Shown here: piece by piece, positions 1 to 5,419 of the stretch
Numbering within the stretch: the stretch's first letter is position 1
Layout: each line of letters begins with the position of its first letter
DNA from: an uncultured Oscillospiraceae bacterium
GTDB lineage: Bacteria > Bacillota > Clostridia > Oscillospirales > Oscillospiraceae
Direction of reading: 5' to 3'
NCBI GenBank assembly: GCA_910584045.1
Contig: CAJTYO010000034.1
Span: forward strand, 19,723-28,584
Length of the DNA stretch: 8,862 bases
The notes under the pieces: model-generated
Databases searched by the model: none
Seen by the model: the letters and a program-made list of their open reading frames with translations, nothing else
What the model was told of the DNA's origin: nothing
Program-made: the position numbers and the translations under genes

Positions 1-710
1 TACCGCTCATAGTCGGACTCCGGATGCGCTCCCATAAGTCCGCGCTCCCACTGGCTTCCCGCCAGGCTGTCGGCGGTATACAGGAATTGGTACACCGGCT
101 TTCCTCGGAACTGTCCGGCCGCCATGACGGAGGCACACTCCATCTCCACCGCGCCGCAGCCCTCCGCCCGGCGTTCCGCCACCTTCCCGAGCGTCTCCCG
201 GTAAATGGCGTCGGTGGTCCAGGTCTTGCTGCGGACATAGGGCAGCTCCAGCTCGTCGAAGATTGCCGTCAGGCGGTCCGCCGTGGGGATCTCCACATAG
301 TCGGAGGGCGGCAGGTAGTGGAAGCTGGTCCCCTCGTCCCGGTAGGCGGCGGTGGGAACGATCAGGTGTCCGGCGGGCAGGGCCGCGTCCAATCCGCCGC
401 AGGTCCCAAAGAGCAGGACCTTCTCCGCGCCCTTGACCCACACCTCCTCCAATATCCCCACCGTGGCGGGGCCGCCGATGGTGGTTAGGTACAGCCCAAG
501 GGTCTGTCCCTGATAGGAAAAGCGGTAAATGGGTACTTCCACACAGGCGTTTATAGCGCTGACAACCTCCACCGGGAGCCGCTTTTGCAGCGCCTCAACG
601 ACCTTTCGCTGAAAGGTCACAAGCACGGTCTTAGGGAAGTCCTCCACAGGCTGGGATAAATGTACCGGCTTCAGCAGCTCCTCGCCGCTATCGAAGCCGC
701 GGCGGATCAT
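1..710 (-). CDS. Nucleoside phosphorylase-family protein (PNP/UDP superfamily), 3' end outside window
   Basis: This reading frame starts with ATG at 710 and stays open to the window edge, giving 236 residues without a stop. Family members are usually near 250-260 residues, so little is probably missing. It resembles uridine/purine nucleoside phosphorylases, cytoplasmic enzymes that split nucleosides with phosphate into base and pentose-1-phosphate. Visible motifs are GGPAT (79-83), the glycine-rich FGTCGGL (101-107) of the phosphate/ribose site, and VEMECAS (188-194), matching the family's EMES-type motif that contacts the ribose. The start overlaps the stop of the upstream oxidoreductase gamma gene as ATGA (4 bp), with a GGAAGGGA-like ribosome binding site inside that gene, so translation is probably coupled. 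Family membership is well supported. The substrate is not readable; an AMP nucleosidase-like or broad nucleoside phosphorylase role is possible. Its place at the end of a ferredoxin oxidoreductase operon is unexplained. Confidence 0.85.
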   Translation of the reverse strand, partial: MIRRGFDSGEELLKPVHLSQPVEDFPKTVLVTFQRKVVEALQKRLPVEVVSAINACVEVPIYRFSYQGQTLGLYLTTIGGPATVGILEEVWVKGAEKVLLFGTCGGLDAALPAGHLIVPTAAYRDEGTSFHYLPPSDYVEIPTADRLTAIFDELELPYVRSKTWTTDAIYRETLGKVAERRAEGCGAVEMECASVMAAGQFRGKPVYQFLYTADSLAGSQWERGLMGAHPESDYER

Positions 711-1243
711 TGGTAGTCCCTTCCCGCCTGCAATGCCTTCATGTTCAGCTCCACCAGCTGGGCCTTGGCGGGAGGCACCAGCTTCTGCACGGTAGCGTCC
801 GCCCCGTCAAAGCTCAGCTCCGGGTTGTTTTTCAGCACGCACCCCATCATGACCATGTTGGCCAGGGTGGGCACGCCCGCGTCGTTGGCCATCTGGGTGG
901 CGGGGATGTAGTAGACCTCCACATCCGTGCGCGCCACCTTCTCGAAGATCAGGGTGGAATCCACGTAGATCTGCCCGCCGGGGACCACGGAGTCCACGTA
1001 TTTTTGCAGGCTGGGCAGATTCATGACGATCAGCACGTCCGGGTCGGTGATAATGGGGGAGCCCACGGGATCGTCGGACAGGATGACGTTGCAGTTAGCC
1101 GTCCCTCCCCGCATCTCCGGCCCATAGGAGGGCAGCCAACTCACCTGCAGCTCCTCCAGCAGCCCCTTGTAGGCCAAAAACTTCCCGGCAAACAGGATGC
1201 CCTGCCCGCCGAAGCCGGCAATCAGAATCTGGGTGGTTTTCAT
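707..1243 (-). CDS. 2-oxoacid:ferredoxin oxidoreductase, gamma subunit
   Basis: This 178-residue protein is the gamma (catalytic-domain) subunit of a four-subunit 2-oxoacid:acceptor oxidoreductase (VorC/KorC/PorG type; naming differs between organisms). It works in the cytoplasm with the alpha, beta and ferredoxin subunits encoded just upstream. The complex interconverts a 2-oxoacid plus CoA with an acyl-CoA, CO2 and reduced ferredoxin. The sequence shows the N-terminal nucleotide-fold motif GFGGQGI (10-16) and the family signature PSYGPEMRGG (38-47), followed by CNVILS (51-56). Length is normal and both ends look intact. The ATG overlaps the beta-subunit stop by 4 bp, and a strong AAAGGAGG sits just upstream inside the beta gene. 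Its own stop overlaps the start of the phosphorylase gene. Subunit identity is firm; the substrate cannot be read from this subunit. Confidence 0.95.
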   Translation of the reverse strand: MKTTQILIAGFGGQGILFAGKFLAYKGLLEELQVSWLPSYGPEMRGGTANCNVILSDDPVGSPIITDPDVLIVMNLPSLQKYVDSVVPGGQIYVDSTLIFEKVARTDVEVYYIPATQMANDAGVPTLANMVMMGCVLKNNPELSFDGADATVQKLVPPAKAQLVELNMKALQAGRDYQ

Positions 1244-2001
1244 TTCGCATCCGCCTCCTTTGCCGCGCTTCTGTCCTTATAGACGCCCAGAGGGTAGTAG
1301 GGCAGCATGTCGCTCTCCACCCACTCCAGAGCCTTCTGGGGCGTCATGCCCCAGTTGGTGGGGCAAGCGGAGACGACCTCAATGAGGGAAAAGCCCTTCC
1401 TGTCGATCTGGTTCTGGAACGCCTTCTGGATAGCCTTTCCGGCGGCCTTCACGTTCTTGACGCTGTTCACCGCCACACGGGCCACGTACTCCGGGCCCTC
1501 CAGGGTGGCCAGCATTTCGCAGACCTTGATGGGCCAGCCGCAGTGGTTCACGTCCCGGCCGTAGGGAGACGTCTGGGTCACCTGCCCCGGCAGGGAGGTG
1601 GGGGCCATCTGTCCGCCGGTCATGCCGTAAATGGCGTTGTTGACGAAAATCACGGTGATATTCTCATTCCGGGCGGCGGCATGGACCGTCTCCGCCATGC
1701 CGATAGAGGCCAGATCGCCGTCCCCCTGGTAGGTAAAGACGATGTTGTCCGGCCGGCACCGCTTGATGCCGGTGGCCGTGGCGGGGGCCCGGCCGTGGGC
1801 CGCCTCGATCATGTCGCAGGCAAAGTAGTCGTAGGCCATGACCGCGCAGCCCACGGGGGCCACGCCGATGGCCTCGCCCTCGATGCCCAGGTTGTCGATG
1901 GCCTCCGCCACCAGACGGTGGATGATGCCGTGGGGGCAGCCGGGGCAGTAGTGGAGCGCCGCGTCCGTCAGGGACTTGGGTTTCTGGAATACAATCGCCA
2001 T
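1240..2001 (-). CDS. 2-oxoacid:ferredoxin oxidoreductase, beta (thiamine pyrophosphate-binding) subunit
   Basis: This 253-residue protein is the TPP-binding beta subunit (VorA/KorB type). The cofactor-binding motif begins at GDGD (93-96) and reaches NNAIYGMTGGQ (121-131), as in the family. HGRAPATATGIK (69-80) is the conserved segment before it. Cysteines 19 and 22 (in CPGCPHG), 52 and 213 match the four ligands of the proximal [4Fe-4S] cluster known in this family, so electron transfer from the TPP intermediate looks intact. The length is somewhat short, typical of separate-subunit enzymes. The start lies one base after the alpha stop, and an AAAGGAG ribosome binding site is embedded in the last codons of alpha. 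The end overlaps the gamma start by 4 bp. Function is firm at family level. Whether it prefers branched-chain 2-oxoacids, 2-oxoglutarate or arylpyruvates is not visible. Confidence 0.95.
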   Translation of the reverse strand: MAIVFQKPKSLTDAALHYCPGCPHGIIHRLVAEAIDNLGIEGEAIGVAPVGCAVMAYDYFACDMIEAAHGRAPATATGIKRCRPDNIVFTYQGDGDLASIGMAETVHAAARNENITVIFVNNAIYGMTGGQMAPTSLPGQVTQTSPYGRDVNHCGWPIKVCEMLATLEGPEYVARVAVNSVKNVKAAGKAIQKAFQNQIDRKGFSLIEVVSACPTNWGMTPQKALEWVESDMLPYYPLGVYKDRSAAKEADAK

Positions 2002-2002
2002 A

Positions 2003-3064
2003 TCAGTTCACTCCTTTCCGGGCTTCCCGAATCGAGGCCAGCACCTGATCCGGCGAGGGGATCATGCCGCCGGTGCGGCTGCACAGGCTCACGGGCCGGG
2101 TGCATTCAATGGCCAGGCGCACGTCCTCGATCATCTGCCCCATGTTCAGCTCCACGCACACGAAGCTCTTCACCTGTTCCGCCGCCTGGCGCAGGACCTT
2201 GGAGGGGAAGGGCCAGAGGGTGATGGGCCGGATAAGCCCGGCCTTGACGCCCTCCCTCCGGGCCTGAGCCACGGCATTCTTGGCCACCCGGGAGGCGATG
2301 CCGAAGGCGACCACGCAGAGCTCCGCATCCTCCATCATGTACGCCTCGTACAGAACCTCGTTTTCTTCCACAATCTTGTACCGCTCGTACCGCTCAAAGT
2401 TCTTCCGCTCCAGCTCGTCCGCCTTGAGATATAGAGAGTTGACGATGTTGTGCTTCCTTTGCAGCTTGGTCCCTGTTAAGGCCCAGGGCTTGTCATAGGT
2501 CTCCACCGCAGTGTCCTCGAAGGTGATGGGCTCCATCATCTGTCCAATGGTGCCGTCCGCCAGAATCATGGAGGTCATGAGGTACTTGTCCGCCAGATTG
2601 AAGCCCTTGACGGTGAGGCTCGCCATCTCCTGCACGGAGGCGGGAGCCAGGACGATCATGCGGTAGTCGCCGTGACCGCCGCCCTTGGTGGCCTGGAAGT
2701 AGTCGGACTGGCTGGGCTGGATGCCCCCCAGGCCGGGACCGCCCCGCTGGACGTTCACCACAAAGGCTGGCACGTCGGAACCGGCTATGTAGCTCAATCC
2801 CTCGCTCTTCAGAGAGATCCCGGGGCTGGAGGAGGAGGTCATGACCCGCATCCCGGCGGCGGCGGCGCCATAGACCATGTTGATGGAAGCGATTTCGCTC
2901 TCCGCCTGAAGGAATACGCCGCCGATCTTGGGCATCTTTTTCGCCATATAGGCGGCGATCTCCGTCTGGGGAGTGATCGGGTAGCCGAAGTAGTGGCGGC
3001 AGCCTGCCCGGATGGCGGCCTCCGCAATGGCTTCGTTGCCCTTCATTAAAACTCTTTCTGCCAT
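2003..3064 (-). CDS. vorB: 2-oxoacid:ferredoxin oxidoreductase, alpha subunit (VorB type)
   Basis: This is the 353-residue alpha subunit, carrying the pyrimidine-binding domain and the C-terminal transketolase-like domain. The opening MKGNEAIAEAAIRAGCRHYFGYPITPQTE is represented by its key blocks KGNEAIAEAA (8-17) and YPITPQTE (28-35). The RGGPGLGGIQPSQSDY region (107-122) is the conserved loop near the active site, and RPITLWPFPS (279-288) belongs to the C-terminal domain. This pattern is the one usually annotated as 3-methyl-2-oxobutanoate (2-ketoisovalerate) dehydrogenase subunit VorB. That label suggests branched-chain 2-oxoacids as substrate, but related enzymes use 2-oxoglutarate, so the specificity is inference. 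The start is fixed by an AAGGAGG sequence 6-12 bases upstream. The ferredoxin subunit gene ends 16 bases before it, and beta follows after one base. No damage is seen. Confidence 0.93.
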   Translation of the reverse strand: MAERVLMKGNEAIAEAAIRAGCRHYFGYPITPQTEIAAYMAKKMPKIGGVFLQAESEIASINMVYGAAAAGMRVMTSSSSPGISLKSEGLSYIAGSDVPAFVVNVQRGGPGLGGIQPSQSDYFQATKGGGHGDYRMIVLAPASVQEMASLTVKGFNLADKYLMTSMILADGTIGQMMEPITFEDTAVETYDKPWALTGTKLQRKHNIVNSLYLKADELERKNFERYERYKIVEENEVLYEAYMMEDAELCVVAFGIASRVAKNAVAQARREGVKAGLIRPITLWPFPSKVLRQAAEQVKSFVCVELNMGQMIEDVRLAIECTRPVSLCSRTGGMIPSPDQVLASIREARKGVN

Positions 3065-3080
3065 GGTTTCCCTCCTTCTC

Positions 3081-3287
3081 CTACTTCTCCACGGTGATGA
3101 TGCAGTCGGGGCACATGGTCGCGCAGAAGGCGCAGCCGATGCAGTCCTCCTCTTTTGTCATCACCGCCGGGGAGTAGCCCTTCTTGTTGATCTGGTCCTT
3201 GGCAATCGCTAAAATGTGCTTGGGACAGGCATTTACGCAAAGGCCGCAGCCTTTGCACAAATCCGTCAAAAACGTGACTTTTGCCAT
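3081..3287 (-). CDS. 2[4Fe-4S] ferredoxin-type subunit of the 2-oxoacid oxidoreductase (delta)
   Basis: This 68-residue bacterial-type ferredoxin has two complete CxxCxxCxxxCP motifs. The first uses cysteines 11, 14, 17 and 21, and the second 49, 52, 55 and 59; an extra cysteine lies at 62. Placement directly before the alpha, beta and gamma genes identifies it as the delta (VorD/KorD-type) electron-wiring subunit rather than a free ferredoxin. It would pass electrons between the beta-subunit cluster and soluble ferredoxin in the cytoplasm. An AAAGGAGC ribosome binding site precedes ATG at 3287 (minus strand), and an 8-bp hairpin lies just upstream of that site. It is the first gene of the left-hand cluster, after a 256-bp gap. 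Identification is firm. Confidence 0.94.
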   Translation of the reverse strand: MAKVTFLTDLCKGCGLCVNACPKHILAIAKDQINKKGYSPAVMTKEEDCIGCAFCATMCPDCIITVEK

Positions 3288-3543
3288 TTATTTTGCTCCT
3301 TTCTTCGCGCCGTTCCGGCGCGAGGGAAATTGCTTCTTGAGTTGACCGGCGGCCGCACACCCGCGGCGAAAAACCTGGGAGGTTATCACAAAACCGGAGG
3401 GGTTTTCTGAAAAAAGCAGAAACCTTCCCCAGGGCGCGGCGGGCAGGAAGCCGGCACAGAGGGCGCTTTAAACCGAATATCGATGTATCAACGAATAAGA
3501 CAGAGGATTTCACGCGGCATTTTTTCCGCCTTCTCAAATTGTA
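3288..3543. other. Intergenic gap between O-acetyltransferase and ferredoxin subunit genes
   Basis: This 256-bp stretch separates the two gene clusters. I see no convincing gene here: the long minus-strand frame crossing it has no ribosome binding site and is a shadow of the ferredoxin and vorB genes. It contains several short imperfect hairpins read on the minus strand (for example AAAACC/GGTTTT around 3391-3407, and AACCT/AGGTT followed by TTT around 3371-3385), none strong enough to call a terminator. A TTGATA sits near 3486-3491, but without a good -10 at 16-18 bp. The left cluster may have its own promoter here or be read through from the T-box promoter; the sequence does not decide. Confidence 0.5.
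3305..3323 (-). promoter_or_regulatory. Perfect hairpin in the leader of the ferredoxin subunit gene
   Basis: On the minus strand TCGCGCCG (3323-3316) and CGGCGCGA (3312-3305) form a perfect 8-bp GC-rich stem around a GAA loop. It lies 18 bases before the ATG and directly ahead of the AAAGGAGC ribosome binding site. No T-run follows, so it is not an intrinsic terminator. It could stabilise a processed 5' end or affect access to the ribosome binding site. The structure is seen; the role is inference. Confidence 0.5.
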
Positions 3544-4155
3544 TCACGTATAATCCTCCACGTCAAACACCTGATCCCGGAAATAATATTTTCTGTCCTC
3601 CTCCGTGATTTTCCGGATCACCCGGCAGGGATTCCCGGCGGCAATCGTCCATGGGGGCACGTCTTTCGTCACCACGCTGCCCGCGCCGATGACGGCGCTG
3701 TCCCCGATGGCCACGCCGGGCAGGATCACCACATTTCCTCCGATCCACACGTTGTCCCCGATGGTCACGGGGATGCCGTACTCATAGCCGGAGTTCCGGC
3801 TGTCTGGGTGGACGGGGTGGCCCGCCGTGTAGATGGAGACGTTTGGCGCAATCTGAGCGTTGTCTCCAATGACCACCTTTCCCACATCCAGGATGGTCAG
3901 GCCGTAGTTGGCGAAGAAGTTGTCGCCCACCTCGATGTTGTACCCGTAGTCGCAATGGAAGGGCGCGTTGATCCAGGCATCCCTGCCCATCTTCCCCAGC
4001 AGCTTTTTCAGCAGCTCCTCCGCCCGGTCCTCCTCGTCGGGGGGCAGCCGGTTGAACTCGTGGATCAGTCTCTTGCAGGCCATCCGCTCCTCGCTCAGCC
4101 CGTCCAGCCAAGCCCTGTAGGGCAGGCCCGCCAGCATACGTTCCTTTTGGTTCAT
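3544..4155 (-). CDS. Sugar O-acetyltransferase, maltose/galactoside acetyltransferase family
   Basis: This 203-residue protein is a left-handed beta-helix (hexapeptide-repeat) acetyltransferase that transfers acetyl from acetyl-CoA to sugar hydroxyls in the cytoplasm. The N-terminal helical segment (about 1-60, with ERMLAGLPYRA at 5-15) is the maltose acetyltransferase domain. It is followed by hexapeptide repeats (about 75-175) such as IGDNAQIAP and IGDNVWIGG. The catalytic histidine is in TAGHPVHP (His113). AAGNPCRVIRK (172-182) matches the family's C-terminal G-N-P-A-R motif. Length is typical of the Maa/LacA/NodL family. ATG follows a GGAAAGG ribosome binding site, 12 bases after the stop of the ATPase gene, so the two are probably cotranscribed. 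Substrate is unknown, and it has no obvious link to 2-oxoacid metabolism. Confidence 0.92.
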   Translation of the reverse strand: MNQKERMLAGLPYRAWLDGLSEERMACKRLIHEFNRLPPDEEDRAEELLKKLLGKMGRDAWINAPFHCDYGYNIEVGDNFFANYGLTILDVGKVVIGDNAQIAPNVSIYTAGHPVHPDSRNSGYEYGIPVTIGDNVWIGGNVVILPGVAIGDSAVIGAGSVVTKDVPPWTIAAGNPCRVIRKITEEDRKYYFRDQVFDVEDYT

Positions 4156-4167
4156 ACCTTTCCTTTC

Positions 4168-4929
4168 TCACCCGAACAGCGGCCTCGCCTTAGGCGGTCT
4201 GGGACCGTCATTGGGCTGACGCCCAACGACCGGTCCGGCGGACCAAGGTTCGCCCTGCTCCGGCAGATCAAAATATTTCGTTTGCAGCCTCATGGGCAGC
4301 AGGCCGGGGACTTTACCCGCCAGCCCCGCCGCAGCGCTCTCCTCTGCACAGGTCATCCAGACAGGCAGGCCGCTGAGGCAGCTGAGCTTCTCCATATAGG
4401 GAACCGCCGCCAGCACCGTTTCCGGGGTCGTCTCGTGGGCCAGATTGGCGTTGTTGACAATGGCGGTAAAGGGCAGCCCTCCCGCCGCCTCAATCTCCCG
4501 CATGACCTCCAGCGCCTCCTCCGGCGTCCTGGTCAGCGGGCGGCAGGGGTTGGCCACGAAGGCCATCCGGTAGTCGTCCTCCTCCAGGATGAAGGGCGTG
4601 TACCGGCCCAGGGCGTAGGCCCCCCGGTCGTCTCCCCCGATGTCCATGACGGCGAAGAGGCCCCTGTCCTCCACCAGCCGGTAGGCCTCGGCGGGCAGGG
4701 CGGGCAGGTCCACGTTGGAGTTGGCGAATTGAGGAGAGATCAAATCCACTCCAGCCTCCTCCAACTCCGCCGCGCTGTCCTTGGTGCGGAAATAGGGGTT
4801 GACGATGTCCAGGTCCGCGATCGCCGTCCGCTTCCCCTCGCGGGCCAGCAGAAGAGCGTAGTTGACGGCGATATTGGTCTTGCCGGAGCCGTAGTGCCCG
4901 GCGAAGAGGGTGATTCGTTTATGGTCCAT
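4168..4929 (-). CDS. P-loop ATPase of the CobQ/MinD/ParA-like group
   Basis: This 253-residue cytoplasmic protein has a Walker A motif, GHYGSGKTN (11-19), at its N-terminus. DLDIVNPYFRT (39-49) follows as a switch-like segment, and MDIGGDD (95-101) looks like the Walker B region. Paralogues are seen beside 2-oxoacid:ferredoxin oxidoreductase genes in anaerobes and are usually annotated only as ATP-binding or CobQ/CobB/MinD/ParA domain proteins; an assembly or maturation role is speculation. The start is supported by an AAGGAGC ribosome binding site in the end of the GNAT gene, whose stop is one base away. The last 28 residues (226-253, rich in G, P and R) look unlike the rest and are encoded by a palindrome-rich stretch. 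The family fold probably ends near KYFDLPE (218-224). Confidence 0.88.
   Translation of the reverse strand: MDHKRITLFAGHYGSGKTNIAVNYALLLAREGKRTAIADLDIVNPYFRTKDSAAELEEAGVDLISPQFANSNVDLPALPAEAYRLVEDRGLFAVMDIGGDDRGAYALGRYTPFILEEDDYRMAFVANPCRPLTRTPEEALEVMREIEAAGGLPFTAIVNNANLAHETTPETVLAAVPYMEKLSCLSGLPVWMTCAEESAAAGLAGKVPGLLPMRLQTKYFDLPEQGEPWSAGPVVGRQPNDGPRPPKARPLFG
4202..4244. repeat. Nested palindromic element inside the 3' end of the ATPase gene
   Basis: Plus-strand GGACC (4202-4206), GGTCC (4232-4236) and GGACC (4240-4244) can form two mutually exclusive stems. The first continues inward through GTC/GAC to a perfect TTGGGC-TGAC-GCCCAA hairpin (4211-4226). The total is 14 paired positions with one mismatch and one bulged base. 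The element is translated as part of the proline/arginine-rich tail of the ATPase. The structure is visible. Whether this is a dispersed repeat (REP- or MITE-like) needs other copies in the genome. Confidence 0.5.
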
Positions 4930-4930
4930 A

Positions 4931-5419
4931 TCAGGGCTCCTTACTACTTAACTGCTTTTCCATGATCTCATACACCAGAATAACGCCGTTTTCTACCGGC
5001 CATTGCCCGTGGCCAATTGTCCGGTATCCCCGGTGCTCATACATCAGACAGGCGGGAAGGGACGCCTCCAGCTGAACAGAGGCGTATCGCCGGGCAGCTT
5101 CCCGCTCTAATCTCTCCATAATAAGGCTGCCATATCCTCTACCTTGGAACGCGGGCAGGACATATACTCTTGTAATATGGTCCTGACGGGTGGTCCCGGT
5201 GCCGATTAAGCGGTCTCCCAGCCAAAGACCATACACCGTATTCCGCCGGATATCCTGTAAAACAGCGCTTTCATCATGCAGGCTGCAAAAGGCATCTGTG
5301 ATTTCCGGAAGATAATATTGGGGGTAGATCTCCCGGGCCGTCTGTTGAACCAATGCCGCTATCTGCGCCGCATGGCATTCCGCCGCTTTTTTGTATCGCA
5401 GCGTGTCCGCAGGTATCAC
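4931..5419 (-). CDS. GNAT-family N-acetyltransferase
   Basis: Read from a GTG at 5419, this encodes 162 residues, a normal length for a stand-alone GNAT acetyltransferase that moves acetyl from acetyl-CoA to an amine. The core motif A is ITRVYVLPAFQGRGYGSLIMERL (82-104), represented by the pantetheine-pyrophosphate loop QGRGYG (92-97). The C-terminal ASLPACLMYEHRGYR segment (about 119-133) is also typical. I chose GTG because it overlaps the ligase stop as GTGA (4 bp). The resulting N-terminus TLRYKKAAECHAAQIAAL also fits the usual first strand and helix. The frame is open further upstream but there reads as a shadow of the ligase. No strong ribosome binding site is visible, so translation may depend on coupling. 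The stop lies one base before the ATPase start. Substrate unknown. Confidence 0.88.
   Translation of the reverse strand: MIPADTLRYKKAAECHAAQIAALVQQTAREIYPQYYLPEITDAFCSLHDESAVLQDIRRNTVYGLWLGDRLIGTGTTRQDHITRVYVLPAFQGRGYGSLIMERLEREAARRYASVQLEASLPACLMYEHRGYRTIGHGQWPVENGVILVYEIMEKQLSSKEP

Noticed and set aside
3046..3537. 163-codon minus-strand frame across the gap before the ferredoxin gene
   Set aside because: Mostly out-of-frame reading of the ferredoxin subunit and vorB start; no ribosome binding site and no domain.
3808..4965. 385-codon open frame on the plus strand
   Set aside because: Antisense to the O-acetyltransferase and ATPase genes, both of which have clear motifs; no recognisable domain.
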